This document shows positions 34,526 through 43,260 of a stretch of 64,000 nt of DNA, piece after piece (position 1 is the first letter of the stretch; each line of letters begins with the position of its first letter). The notes beneath the pieces were generated by a model. That model searched no databases, was not told the DNA's origin, and saw only the letters and a program-made list of their open reading frames with translations. The stretch is from Actinomycetes bacterium (GTDB taxonomy: Bacteria > Actinomycetota > Coriobacteriia > Coriobacteriales > Eggerthellaceae): NCBI GenBank assembly GCA_023429565.1, contig JAEZDJ010000030.1:1-64000 (forward strand), in the 5' to 3' direction. A program made the position numbers and the translations under genes.

Positions 34526-35083
34526 ATGAAGACTCTTGTGCTTGTTTCACATCCTGATCTGGGGAAATCGATGACGAACAAGAGGTGGGTGGATGAGCTT
34601 CGGCGCTATCCGGATCGCTATACCGTTCATGAGATCAACGTGCTCTACCCAGACGGTGCGATTGACGTGGAGGCTGAGCAAAAACTGGTCGAAGCCCATG
34701 GGGCGTTGGTGTTGCAGTTTCCCATCTTCTGGTTTGGATGCCCGCCGCTGATGAAGAAGTGGCTTGACGATGTGCTCACCTATGGCTGGGCATATGGCTC
34801 GAAGTCCGAGGGGCTGAGGGATCGTCCGGTGGCGTTGGCGGTCACGACGGGCATCAGGGAAAGCGACTATGGCCCGCATGGCGTCTACCGCTACACGCTC
34901 GAGGAATTCCTTTCTCCCTTTGAGGCCACCTTCCGCTACGCGCGGGCGGACTATCGCCCCTGTTTTGCGTCTTATGGGACGGGAGGCGCTCCGACGGATG
35001 ATGATCTTGACGTCGGCGTTCGAGCCTATCGTGCATTTCTCGATGATCTGGAGGTTCCGGACGCCGGTCCTTCTCGAGGCTGA
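34526..35083 (+). CDS. NAD(P)H:quinone oxidoreductase-like flavodoxin-fold protein
   Basis: A 185-residue flavodoxin-like protein of the NAD(P)H dehydrogenase (quinone)/KefF-MdaB family, expected to bind FMN or FAD and reduce quinones or other electrophiles with NAD(P)H in the cytoplasm. It begins with the phosphate-binding strand and loop VLVSHPDLGKSMTNK, and the family motif FPIFWFGCPPLMKKWLDDVLTYGWAY lies around residues 70-95. Length is normal. AAAGGAG stands upstream. It converges on the hydrolase gene at 35323, sharing a bidirectional terminator. A general role in redox protection is inferred from the family. Confidence 0.87.
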   Translation: MKTLVLVSHPDLGKSMTNKRWVDELRRYPDRYTVHEINVLYPDGAIDVEAEQKLVEAHGALVLQFPIFWFGCPPLMKKWLDDVLTYGWAYGSKSEGLRDRPVALAVTTGIRESDYGPHGVYRYTLEEFLSPFEATFRYARADYRPCFASYGTGGAPTDDDLDVGVRAYRAFLDDLEVPDAGPSRG

Positions 35084-35188
35084 AGCGTCCGCGCATTCGC
35101 CCTTGACTCCCTTGCGGCGGATATCAAGTCCCGGACCCTGATGCCAGGCGTCGAGTGCTGCTCGCTTTCGGACACCCCTTCTTTTGTC

Positions 35189-35230
35189 GCGCCGGACGTC
35201 GGAAGCCGAACGCGTTTCGACGTCCGGCGC
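35189..35230. terminator. Bidirectional terminator between convergent genes
   Basis: A 13-bp perfect stem GCGCCGGACGTCG/CGACGTCCGGCGC (35189-35201 and 35218-35230) lies in the gap between two convergent genes. CTTTTG on its left gives a T-run equivalent for the minus strand. Confidence 0.75.
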
Positions 35231-35322
35231 GTTCTCCAAAGAAAGGCCTCTCGTAACTCTCTCCACGTGCGTCTCATGACCCTGCAGGTTGGCGGGAGCG
35301 CGACTTGCCTGTGCTTCTGCGG

Positions 35323-36099
35323 TCAGCGAGATATGGTCGCATTCGCAAGTACCCTGAACAAGGGTGCATTGTTTGCGAGATATTCAGGATGCCACTGGAC
35401 GCCCACAAAGAAGCGCCGCGTCGGGTCCTCGATCCCCTCGATGATTCCATCCTCGCTCAGGGCCGATGCGACAAGCCCGGGGGCGAGGGCGTCGATCGCC
35501 TGATGATGCATCGAATTGACCATGAGGGGACACCGGCGGTCTGCCGATCTGTCGCCTGACGGGCAGCCTGTTTCGTGAAGATGCTCTGCCTTGGCGTCCG
35601 GCTTGCACAGGGTTTGCCCTATGATGCTGTCCTTCACGACGGAAATGCGTTGATTCGCAATCTGGTACGGAGGGTCCTGCTGATGTTCCACGGTAGTCAA
35701 TCCGTCTGCCTTCATGTCCTGATGCAACGTGCCGCCGCGGGCAACGTTCATCACCTGCATGCCCCTGCATATGCCCAGGAGGGGAAGGTCGTGGGCATAG
35801 GCCAGGCGGGCGAGCTCGACTTCCAGGACATCCCGGTCATATGACACCTGAATCGTCTGAGGAAGACGTGCGCCCGCGTCGTAGAGGGCTGGGTCGACGT
35901 CTCCTCCTCCCGAAAGCACGAGGGCGTCCACGCGGCCGACGATGGCGCGTGCCGCAGCGGCATTTGCCCCATTGCCGCCTCGAACGGGAGGCACCAGCAT
36001 CGGCGTAGCTCCCGCAGCTGCGAGATGCTCGAGGTATTCGCTGTTGACGCGCTCAAATCCTTCGTCTTGGTCGAAGGTGGTCGTGATGCCAATGATCAT
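35323..36099 (-). CDS. Class I glutamine amidotransferase-like hydrolase (peptidase C26, PuuD-like)
   Basis: A 258-residue protein of the gamma-glutamyl-gamma-aminobutyrate hydrolase (PuuD) family. The catalytic triad is visible: nucleophile Cys111 in GICRGMQ, and His237 with Glu239 in VQWHPEY. The start MIIGITTTFD with the N-terminal GGGDVDP loop is typical. Members cleave gamma-glutamyl amide bonds in polyamine or related catabolism; the actual substrate is unknown because no puu genes are close. The ATG at 36099 has AAGGAG upstream, and the longer frame to 36321 is rejected. It is divergent from the CaiB-like gene. Confidence 0.9.
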   Translation of the reverse strand: MIIGITTTFDQDEGFERVNSEYLEHLAAAGATPMLVPPVRGGNGANAAAARAIVGRVDALVLSGGGDVDPALYDAGARLPQTIQVSYDRDVLEVELARLAYAHDLPLLGICRGMQVMNVARGGTLHQDMKADGLTTVEHQQDPPYQIANQRISVVKDSIIGQTLCKPDAKAEHLHETGCPSGDRSADRRCPLMVNSMHHQAIDALAPGLVASALSEDGIIEGIEDPTRRFFVGVQWHPEYLANNAPLFRVLANATISR

Positions 36100-36325
36100 G
36101 GGAGCAAGGCTCCTTTCTTGACCCTCCGCGCCTGATGGTGACTGGGGCTTTCTTGAGGCGACGCAGAAATCGACGTGCCATCTCACACGCAGGGTACAAC
36201 AGGTTGGCGCGCAGCAGTCAAAAATGACAGACATGCCCACATTCTGATCTGCTTTGGACTCGGGCTTCTTGGCTGCGTTGTCCTCCCTCTCGGCTGAGAT
36301 GTGCCCTGCCGGCACTGGCAATGGT

Positions 36326-36340
36326 TGGCATGGAAGTTGC
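36326..36340 (+). promoter_or_regulatory. Sigma-54 promoter, first CaiB-like gene
   Basis: TGGCATGGAAGTTGC matches the -24/-12 consensus TGGCAY-N5-TTGC exactly, 73 bases before the ATG at 36413. Confidence 0.85.
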
Positions 36341-36412
36341 TGTCAGGGAAAGAGAGGTCATTGCCGGGTGAGAGCTTCCGACAATGAGAACAACCATCAA
36401 GGAGGTCTGCGT

Positions 36413-37660
36413 ATGAAATCATCTGAACGTCCCGCATTCGGCAATCTGCAAAATCTGAAAGTTCTGAACGCGGCATCGGTTATCGCCGGTCCGTTCGTGT
36501 GTGAACTCTTTGCCGAACAGGGTGCCGATGTCATCGAGCTCGAAAGCACCGTGGCTCCCGACATGTACCGGATGTATGGCGACGCTTGGTCGGTTGACCG
36601 GCGCAATCAACGCATGATGACCCTGAACATCCCGTCCCCGAAGGGCCGGGAGGTGCTTCTGCGCATGGTCGCGTGGGCCGATGTGCTCGTCGAGTCGTCG
36701 AAGGGTGGCACCTGGGCAAAGTGGGGCATCACCGACGAGGTGTTGTGGGAGGCCAACCCGGCTCTCGTGATCCTGCACATTTCCGGCTTTGGTAATTGGG
36801 GGGATCCGTCCTATGTGCGCAAGGCCTCGTTTGACCCCATCGGCCAGGCCTTTTCGGGATACTCGAACCTCAACGGGTTTCCCAGCGGCCCGCCAAGCGT
36901 CACCAAGCCGTTCACGGGGGACTTCATGACGGGGCTCATGGGAGCTTGGGCCACGCTTGCTGCGGTCATTCGCGCCCGCGAGACCGGCGAGGGGGAATCC
37001 ATTGACTGTTCCCAGTTTGAGTCTCTCGTCCGCCTGCAGGGAGCGACGCTGTCCGACGGCATCAACCATGGCATACAGCCGCCGCGCTTGGGCAACGAGG
37101 ATCTGGTCGGCGCCTGTGCGGGCGCGCAGAAATGCCAGGATGGATATTGCCAGGTGGCGGTGGGCGGCGCGGGCCCGGTTCGAAAACTTGTCGAGTTTTT
37201 CGGATTTGCCGACGATCCGGACTTCCAGCCTCTTGGCAGCTATCCGTCCATCACGCGTGCTCCGGGTGCCAAGAGCCTTGACGTGCCCCTGCCGGCGCGT
37301 GCTGAAAAGTTCCGTGCGGCACTCGATGCCTGGTGCGAAGCTCATACGGTTGAGGAGGTCAATCGCGTTTTTGGGGAAATGGGAGTTGCGGTCAGCCCTC
37401 ACATGACCTACGAGATGATGCTGGAGGATCCCCATTATCAGGCACGCGAGGTCTTTGTCGACTGCCATGACGAGGTGACGGGAAAAACCGTCAAGCAGGT
37501 GAACATGATTCCCCGCTTCGCGAAACACCCGGGCCAGATCGTGCGCGGGGGTGCGCGTTACGATGCCGACACCAAAGACGTACTCGGGGACTTCGGATAT
37601 TCCGATGCCGAGATTGCCTCGCTGTATGAGGAGGGCGTCCTGAGAGCTGAAGACCGCTAG
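36413..37660 (+). CDS. Family III CoA-transferase (CaiB/BaiF type), copy 1
   Basis: A 415-residue CoA-transferase that swaps CoA between carboxylates, as CaiB does with carnitine intermediates and BaiF with bile acids. The family fold starts LKVLNAASVIAGPFVCELFAEQGADVI, and Asp170 (FTGDFMTG) aligns with the catalytic aspartate of CaiB and formyl-CoA transferase, where the acyl anhydride forms. The C-terminal DPHYQAREVF and AEIASLYEEGVL are also typical. AAGGAGG is seven bases from the ATG. A sigma-54 promoter precedes it and a hairpin (37689-37722) follows, so it may be monocistronic. It is a diverged paralogue of the gene at 39295. Confidence 0.92.
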   Translation: MKSSERPAFGNLQNLKVLNAASVIAGPFVCELFAEQGADVIELESTVAPDMYRMYGDAWSVDRRNQRMMTLNIPSPKGREVLLRMVAWADVLVESSKGGTWAKWGITDEVLWEANPALVILHISGFGNWGDPSYVRKASFDPIGQAFSGYSNLNGFPSGPPSVTKPFTGDFMTGLMGAWATLAAVIRARETGEGESIDCSQFESLVRLQGATLSDGINHGIQPPRLGNEDLVGACAGAQKCQDGYCQVAVGGAGPVRKLVEFFGFADDPDFQPLGSYPSITRAPGAKSLDVPLPARAEKFRAALDAWCEAHTVEEVNRVFGEMGVAVSPHMTYEMMLEDPHYQAREVFVDCHDEVTGKTVKQVNMIPRFAKHPGQIVRGGARYDADTKDVLGDFGYSDAEIASLYEEGVLRAEDR

Positions 37661-37688
37661 CGCTCGGGATCGAACGGGGCTTGCGCCT

Positions 37689-37722
37689 GCGCGCAGCACG
37701 GGCGAATCCCCTCGCTGCGCGC
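37689..37722 (+). terminator. Candidate terminator after the first CaiB-like gene
   Basis: A 9-bp perfect stem GCGCGCAGC/GCTGCGCGC (37689-37697 and 37714-37722), just upstream of the next sigma-54 promoter. Confidence 0.5.
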
Positions 37723-37747
37723 TCTGGCGCTGCTCATCCGTGAAGCA

Positions 37748-37762
37748 TGGCATGCTTTTTGC
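37748..37762 (+). promoter_or_regulatory. Sigma-54 promoter, first MFS gene
   Basis: TGGCATGCTTTTTGC, 46 bases before the ATG at 37808. It shares the TTTTTGCTT -12 region with the sites at 40568 and 54590. Confidence 0.88.
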
Positions 37763-37807
37763 TTGATTTTCATCGGGGTTTCTATCATCAATCTTTAAGG
37801 AGGAACA

Positions 37808-39064
37808 ATGGGAAACCAAAACGTCAAGGGCAGCAGCTACGCGTGGGCGATCATGGTCGCCTGTATCGCGTTCTATGCCGTTCCCATCGGACTTGTCGGC
37901 AATCAAGCCGGCCTGTTCGTAACACCGGTCATGGAGCAGTTTGGATGGACGCGTACCGATGCCACGCTGTACATGTCCATCCAGCCTTGGGTCGCGGCGC
38001 TCTTTACCCCGATCGCCGGCAAGGTGCTCGCCCGAGTCAATCCGCGATGGGTGCTGACGCTGACGGCTGCGGGCTTTGGGCTCTCGTCGCTGGCATGTGC
38101 GTGGTTCACCGAGCCTTGGCAATGGCACCTGTATGGCGTCGTCTACGGCATCTGTGCCGCGTTCTTCATGTACATAGCTGTGCCGACCATGGTCAACCGT
38201 TGGTTCCGTAAACATAACGGCCTCGTCATCGGCATCTGTGGAGCGTTTATCTCAATTCTGGCAGCCATCATGAGCCCCATCATCCAGGGTTGGATCACCA
38301 CCATGGGGTGGCAGCAGGCGCGTATCATCATCAGCGTTGCAGCGACGGTCATATCGGTTGTTGTGACCTTGGCCCTGCTTCGTCCGAGTCCCGAGGCAAT
38401 GGGCGTCAAGCCCTACGGCTGGGACGCCTCGCAAGAGGGTTCCGGTTCCAAGGGCGACGTTGTCGCACATGAAGGCGCAACGGCGGCGCAGGCACGCAAG
38501 AGCCCTGCCCTCTATATGCTCATGGTCGTTGCCGGGTTCTTCGTCATTTCTGCCTCATTCGTCCAGCAGCTGTCGTCCTACGCGTCAACGAGTGAGCTTG
38601 GCGCCGCCGTCGGCGCCGTGGCTGTGTCCATCTGTATGGTGGGCGGCATCATCGGCAAGTTTGGATTGGGATGGATCTGCGACCACTTTGGTTCTCGCGT
38701 CGCTGGCGTCCTTGCGGGCATCTTGGGTGCAGTGGGCGTTGGCATCGCCTTTTTCGCGGGTGCGAACGTCATGATGTTTTACGTCGGCGTCGCGCTCTTT
38801 GGCGTTGGCTACTCCGCCCTGTCCACCGTGCCCCCCATGCTCGCGTCGGAAGGTTTTGGCCAGAAGGACTTCACGGCTATCTACGCCATGGTGGCGACCG
38901 CGCTCAATGTGTTTAGCGGCTGCGCAGCCCTCATCTACGCTCAGATCTACGATGCCACCGGCAGCTTTGCGGGCGCATTCTGGATGATCATCGTCATGTA
39001 TGTTCTCATTGTCGTATTTTCGCTGTTCATCGTGCCGCTTGCCCAGAGGACATGGAAGAAGTAA
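37808..39064 (+). CDS. MFS transporter (OFA-like), copy 1
   Basis: A 418-residue carrier with 12 helices and the oxalate/formate-antiporter look of the major facilitator family. It has VTPVMEQFGWTRTDATL after helix 1 and PIAGKVLARVNPRWVL as the motif-A equivalent. It is clearly paralogous to the carrier at 40635 over the full length, for example in WQWxLYGVV and AFFMY. Its position between two CoA-transferases under its own sigma-54 promoter implies uptake of the pathway's carboxylate or exchange with its reduced product; substrate choice is not visible. AAGGAGG stands before the ATG. An intrinsic terminator follows at 39136. Confidence 0.9.
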   Translation: MGNQNVKGSSYAWAIMVACIAFYAVPIGLVGNQAGLFVTPVMEQFGWTRTDATLYMSIQPWVAALFTPIAGKVLARVNPRWVLTLTAAGFGLSSLACAWFTEPWQWHLYGVVYGICAAFFMYIAVPTMVNRWFRKHNGLVIGICGAFISILAAIMSPIIQGWITTMGWQQARIIISVAATVISVVVTLALLRPSPEAMGVKPYGWDASQEGSGSKGDVVAHEGATAAQARKSPALYMLMVVAGFFVISASFVQQLSSYASTSELGAAVGAVAVSICMVGGIIGKFGLGWICDHFGSRVAGVLAGILGAVGVGIAFFAGANVMMFYVGVALFGVGYSALSTVPPMLASEGFGQKDFTAIYAMVATALNVFSGCAALIYAQIYDATGSFAGAFWMIIVMYVLIVVFSLFIVPLAQRTWKK

Positions 39065-39135
39065 CCGTTTTTGGCATGCCATGCCCTTCCCCTGTGGCGC
39101 CGTCCGTCTTTCGGAATCCACGATGAGCGCTTCAT

Positions 39136-39169
39136 GCGGCCGGACCCTCCTTGGATCCGGCCGCGTTTT
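39136..39169 (+). terminator. Intrinsic terminator after the first MFS gene
   Basis: A 9-bp stem GCGGCCGGA/TCCGGCCGC (39136-39144 and 39156-39164) is followed by GTTTTC. Confidence 0.8.
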
Positions 39170-39207
39170 CAAGAGGGGTTTTCTGTCCTCCCTTGCGCCC
39201 GTCGGCG

Positions 39208-39222
39208 CGGTCTGCCCGTTGC
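39208..39222 (+). promoter_or_regulatory. Weak sigma-54-like site, second CaiB-like gene
   Basis: CGGTCTGCCCGTTGC keeps the GG and GC dinucleotides at the right spacing but departs from TGGCAY. It is the only candidate between the terminator and the ATG at 39295. Confidence 0.25.
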
Positions 39223-39294
39223 CGGGACGTGAAGCCTGCGCCGGAGTCGAATCCTGCTGCTTTCCCCGAAGTCCGATGATCGAAGGAGATATCC

Positions 39295-40533
39295 ATGAAA
39301 ACAAACGAAGTGCCTCAATTCGGTCCTTTGCAGGGCGTTCGCGTCGTCAACCTGACGCAGGCCATTGCGGGCCCCTTCGCGTGCGGCATGCTCGCCGATT
39401 TGGGCGCCGAGGTGATTGGCATCGAGAGTCCTCGAGGCCGAGACACGTCTCGCCCGGGCCCCGGCCGTGGTGGCTGGGGAACCCAGATGGAGCGTCGCAA
39501 CACTCGCTCGCTGTGCATGAACGTCAAGGAGGGGAAAGGGCGCGAACTCTTTTTCAAGCTTCTCGAAACAACTGACATCTTGGTCGAAGGGTTTCGCGGC
39601 GGTCAGCTGCTCAAGTGGGGCATGAGCGACGAAACCCTCTGGGACATCAACCCCCGCCTCACCATCGTGCATATCTCCGGTTTTGGGCAGACGGGCGATC
39701 CCGATTACGTGAAGCGGCCTTCCTTTGACGGCATTGGTCAAGCCTATGGCTGCTTCATGGAGATGAACGGCTATCCCGACCGATTGCCGGTGCTCGCCTT
39801 CCCGCAGGTGTCCGATTACTATGCAGGCTTCATGGCCATCACGGGAGCTCTTTCGGGGCTCATCGGCGCACGGCGCACCGGAAAAGGGGAAAGCGTCGAC
39901 GTCGCCCAATACGAATCGATGCTGCGCTGCGAGGGATTCTACGCGCTGAGCTACCTCAACGAAGGGATTCTGCCGGTGCGGGAAGGGTCTCACAGCACGT
40001 CGTCTGCGGGATACGGAACGTACGAATGTGGCGACGGCGTGCCCGTGTATGCCCTTGTGCTGGGCGCGGGCGTTGTGAAGAACGCCGTGGAAATGCTCGG
40101 TCTTGAGTATGGGGGCGACTTGTTTCCTGAGGGAATTGCCGGCATTCCGACCACCTTCGAAGCCGCTCCGGTTCTCGAAGAGGCCCTGGAGAACTTTTTC
40201 GGGAGCATGAGTGCGGCCGAGGCGGAAAAAACCTGCCTTGCGCACGGCATTCCCTGCAGTCGCATCTACACCTTCCCCATGGCGGAGCGTGACCCTCATT
40301 ACCAGGCTCGAGACTCGTTCACCGATTGGCAGAACGCTTACGACGACAGCACGGTTCGCGGCGTGAACGTGGTGCCCAAGCTCAAGCGAAACCCCGGCCG
40401 CATCTGGCGCGGCATGCCGCTTGTCGGGCAGGACAACGAGGATCTGCTCGAGGAGCTGGGCTGTTCGGGCGCTGACATCCAGGCCCTGTATGAAAGGGGC
40501 TTCATCAGGCGAGAAGAAACTGTTCTTGGATAG
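39295..40533 (+). CDS. Family III CoA-transferase (CaiB/BaiF type), copy 2
   Basis: A 412-residue CaiB/BaiF-family CoA-transferase. It begins LQGVRVVNLTQAIAGPFACGMLADLGAEVIGIE, and Asp174 (QVSDYYAG) is the likely catalytic aspartate. The C-terminus keeps DPHYQARDSF and EDLLEELG. It shares fold and many blocks with copy 1 but is clearly diverged, so the two enzymes may act on different acyl groups, for example substrate activation and CoA recycling from product. AAGGAG precedes the ATG. A terminator upstream separates it from the first MFS gene and no strong sigma-54 site was found, so its promoter is uncertain. Confidence 0.92.
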   Translation: MKTNEVPQFGPLQGVRVVNLTQAIAGPFACGMLADLGAEVIGIESPRGRDTSRPGPGRGGWGTQMERRNTRSLCMNVKEGKGRELFFKLLETTDILVEGFRGGQLLKWGMSDETLWDINPRLTIVHISGFGQTGDPDYVKRPSFDGIGQAYGCFMEMNGYPDRLPVLAFPQVSDYYAGFMAITGALSGLIGARRTGKGESVDVAQYESMLRCEGFYALSYLNEGILPVREGSHSTSSAGYGTYECGDGVPVYALVLGAGVVKNAVEMLGLEYGGDLFPEGIAGIPTTFEAAPVLEEALENFFGSMSAAEAEKTCLAHGIPCSRIYTFPMAERDPHYQARDSFTDWQNAYDDSTVRGVNVVPKLKRNPGRIWRGMPLVGQDNEDLLEELGCSGADIQALYERGFIRREETVLG

Positions 40534-40567
40534 ACGCCCTTCCAACCCTTTTTCCGGCTGAAGAATT

Positions 40568-40582
40568 TGGCATGGTTTTTGC
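40568..40582 (+). promoter_or_regulatory. Sigma-54 promoter of the main operon (second MFS gene)
   Basis: TGGCATGGTTTTTGC, 53 bases before the ATG at 40635. It probably drives the operon from the second MFS gene to the CaiC-like ligase. Confidence 0.88.
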
Positions 40583-40634
40583 TTATGTGTTTCAAAGGGG
40601 ATCCAAACGAGATTAAGCGAGAGAAGGAGCAAGC

Positions 40635-41897
40635 ATGGGAAAGGCGAATTCAAGGGGATCGCTTTGGGCTTGGTTGGTGGTTGTCGGCTGCATCGGCTTT
40701 TACTCGATACCCACGGGAATCATCGGCAATACTTCGGGAATATTCGTTGCGCCCGTCATGGACCAGTTCGGATGGACGCAGACTGACACCACCATGTATC
40801 GCACGATCCAACCCCTCGTCGCGGCGGTCTGCGCACCCATCGCCGGCAAGCTCTTGTCAACCTACAATCCGCGTTGGATATTGGCTGCCGTCGCTGCTTC
40901 CTTTGGCGTCGCCTCCATCGCAAGCTCTTTCGCAACCGAGCTGTGGCAGTGGAATCTCTACGGCGTCGTGTTCGGCGTGACATCGGCGTTCTTCATGTAC
41001 CTCGCCGCCCCCGTCTTGATAAACGCATGGTTCAAGAAGAGCGCTGGCCTTGCCATCAGCATAACCGCCGCCTCGCTTTCCATCCTGGCTGCCTTTGCGA
41101 GCCCCGTGGGGCAAGGGCTTATAGATCACTATGACTGGCAGACCGCGCGTCTGGCCTTGTCCGTGGTGACGACCTTGTCTTCGGTCGTTCTCACGGTTCT
41201 GTTTGTTCGCCGAGATCCTGCCGAAATGGGACTGCTGCCATTTGGGGCTGCGCGCGACGGCAACGCGTCCGTCGACGGCTGCTCGACGGATGTGGAGCAG
41301 GAGGGGGCAACCGTCTCTCAGGCCCTCAGGTCGCCTGGACTCTACCTGCTTGTGTTCGTCGCGTGCATCTTTGTCATGTGCGCGGCATTCTTCCAGCAAA
41401 TCCCGTCTTTTGCCGCGCACGGAACGCTCGGTGCGGAAGCTGGCGCCATGGCCGTATCCATCATCATGGTGGGGGGCACGATAGGAAAGCTTGTTCTTGG
41501 AGCGCTCAACGATCGGGCCGGCGTCAAATGGACTGGCGTCATTTCGGCTGGAGGCGGTGGGCTTGGCATTCTGCTTGCCTGGCTTTCCGGAGACAACGTG
41601 GCCCTCTTCTATGCGGGCATGGTCAGCTTTGGATTCGGGTATGCGGGCCTCACGGTCGTCGCCCCCTTGCTGGCCCGCGGTGCGTTTGGTCCGAAAAGCT
41701 ACCCCCAAATATACTCATGGGTTTCGACGGGCATCTTCGTCGCGACTGCGGTCTCGTTTCTGGTCTACGGCATGATCTACGACACGACGGGGTCATACGA
41801 CCTGTGTTTCATCGTCGTCATTGTGCTGTATGTGATCGCGGCGGCTTTGGTTCCGCTGACTCTGAGGATTTCGCAGGCGGCATGGAAGAAGGAATAA
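40635..41897 (+). CDS. MFS transporter (OFA-like), copy 2
   Basis: A 420-residue, 12-helix major-facilitator carrier, paralogous to the one at 37808: APVMDQFGWTQTDTTMY after helix 1 and PIAGKLLSTYNPRWIL at motif A. It is the first gene of the long operon that continues through fixC, fixX, the TMADH-like reductase, crotonase and ligase, and sits directly behind a strong sigma-54 promoter. The likely role is import of the unsaturated acid or antiport with the saturated product. AGAAGGAG precedes the ATG. Compared with copy 1 the central cytoplasmic loop differs (residues 200-225), which may reflect different regulation or substrate. Confidence 0.9.
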   Translation: MGKANSRGSLWAWLVVVGCIGFYSIPTGIIGNTSGIFVAPVMDQFGWTQTDTTMYRTIQPLVAAVCAPIAGKLLSTYNPRWILAAVAASFGVASIASSFATELWQWNLYGVVFGVTSAFFMYLAAPVLINAWFKKSAGLAISITAASLSILAAFASPVGQGLIDHYDWQTARLALSVVTTLSSVVLTVLFVRRDPAEMGLLPFGAARDGNASVDGCSTDVEQEGATVSQALRSPGLYLLVFVACIFVMCAAFFQQIPSFAAHGTLGAEAGAMAVSIIMVGGTIGKLVLGALNDRAGVKWTGVISAGGGGLGILLAWLSGDNVALFYAGMVSFGFGYAGLTVVAPLLARGAFGPKSYPQIYSWVSTGIFVATAVSFLVYGMIYDTTGSYDLCFIVVIVLYVIAAALVPLTLRISQAAWKKE

Positions 41898-41967
41898 GTG
41901 CCCGCTCCCCGTCTCGGTTTTCTGAGGCGAAGAGAAGTTACGGGCAGATCAAGAGGAGAGACAGAAC

Positions 41968-43260
41968 GTGGATGAAGAGAAGTTTGACGTCATGATCGTG
42001 GGAGGCGGCCTTGCGGGATGTATTGCTGCCTACGAGCTTGCCAAAGCCGGACTCGAAGTGGTCGTTGTGGAGCGTGGGTCCTTTTCGGGTTCGAAAAACA
42101 TGACGGGCGGTCGTCTGTATGGGCATAGCCTTGAGAAGGTTATCCCTGGCTTTGCTGCAAGCGCTCCCATCGAGCGCACGGTCACCAAGGAACGCCTGTC
42201 GTTTCTGACCAAAGATGGCGGAACGACCATGGAATATGCCAGCAAGAGCCTCACGGACGCTTCATGCGCTTCCTACACGGTGCTGCGTGCGCGGTTCGAC
42301 CGTTGGCTTGCCGATCAGGCTGAGCAAGAAGGAGCCATGTTCGTCAATGACATCCGCGTGGATGACGTGATCCTGCGGGATGGCAAGGTCTGCGGAGTGG
42401 TGGCTGGCGATGACGAGATGGAGGCAGACGTTGTGCTCATCGCCGATGGGGCGGTGTCGTTGCTTGGGCAGAAGCTCGGCATGGTGCCGCCATTGGATCC
42501 TCACAAAATGGCCGTGGGGGTCAAGGAGGTCATCGAACTTGGCGAAAAGACGGTCAGCGATCGGTTCGGGTGCGCCGATGGGGAAGGGACCGCGTGGATG
42601 TTCGACGGGTATTGCACCGATGACCACATAGGGGGAGGCTTCCTTTACACGAACCGTGACAGCATTTCGCTTGGTATCGTGACCACGATAGGGGATATCG
42701 ATCGGAACGGGACGAGCGCTCCCGAGATGCTCGAACGGCTCAAGGGCCATCCGGTCGTCGCTCCCCTGATAGAAGGGGGGACCTTGCGTGAGTATACCGG
42801 GCGCATGATTATCGAAGGCGGTCTTGCAGGCGTTCCTGAACTCGTGGCCGATGGGGCGCTGTTACTGGGTGATGCCGCTGCGCTGGGGATCAATATCGGC
42901 TACTGCGTCCGCGGCATGGATCTTGCCATCGAGTCAGGTCGACTTGCTGCGCAGGCTGTGCTGCAGGCACGCGAGAAGAATGACTTTTCGGCTGACGGCC
43001 TGAGCTCGTACAAAACCCTCCTCAACGAAAGCTTCATCATGCGCGACATGCACTTCTATCGACGGTTCCCCCCGTTCATGGAGAATGCGCGCGGTCTGTT
43101 TGGAACTTATCCGGACATGATCGATGAAATCATGGGCGGCATGTTCAGGGTTGATGGAAGCAAACCGGTCAAATTGAGCACGAAGGCGATGACCGCAGCC
43201 AAGAAGGTCGGCTTGGGAACAATCGCCAAGGATGTGCGGAAAGGCTTGAAGGCGCTGTGA
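41968..43260 (+). CDS. fixC: FixC-like electron-transfer flavoprotein:quinone oxidoreductase
   Basis: A 430-residue FAD protein of the FixC/ETF-QO family. The dinucleotide motif GGGLAG is at about residues 12-17, followed by the FixC block VVERGSFSGSKNMTGGRLYGHSLE. The C-terminal GDAAALGIN segment binds FAD. With FixA, FixB and FixX it forms a complex that moves electrons from NADH to ferredoxin and to a low-potential acceptor, in carnitine reduction or nitrogen fixation. It starts at a GTG with AGAGGAGAG upstream; an ATG four bases on is out of frame. The stop codon overlaps the fixX start by one base. It sits 70 bases after the MFS gene in the same operon. Confidence 0.92.
   Translation: MDEEKFDVMIVGGGLAGCIAAYELAKAGLEVVVVERGSFSGSKNMTGGRLYGHSLEKVIPGFAASAPIERTVTKERLSFLTKDGGTTMEYASKSLTDASCASYTVLRARFDRWLADQAEQEGAMFVNDIRVDDVILRDGKVCGVVAGDDEMEADVVLIADGAVSLLGQKLGMVPPLDPHKMAVGVKEVIELGEKTVSDRFGCADGEGTAWMFDGYCTDDHIGGGFLYTNRDSISLGIVTTIGDIDRNGTSAPEMLERLKGHPVVAPLIEGGTLREYTGRMIIEGGLAGVPELVADGALLLGDAAALGINIGYCVRGMDLAIESGRLAAQAVLQAREKNDFSADGLSSYKTLLNESFIMRDMHFYRRFPPFMENARGLFGTYPDMIDEIMGGMFRVDGSKPVKLSTKAMTAAKKVGLGTIAKDVRKGLKAL

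Noticed and set aside
39065..39090. Sigma-54 promoter right after the first MFS gene (TTTGGCATGCC)
   Set aside because: A -24 half is present, but the -12 position reads GCCC and not TTGC.
39240..39265. tRNA T-loop-like GGAGTCGAATCC
   Set aside because: No acceptor stem, anticodon loop or CCA context can be folded around it.
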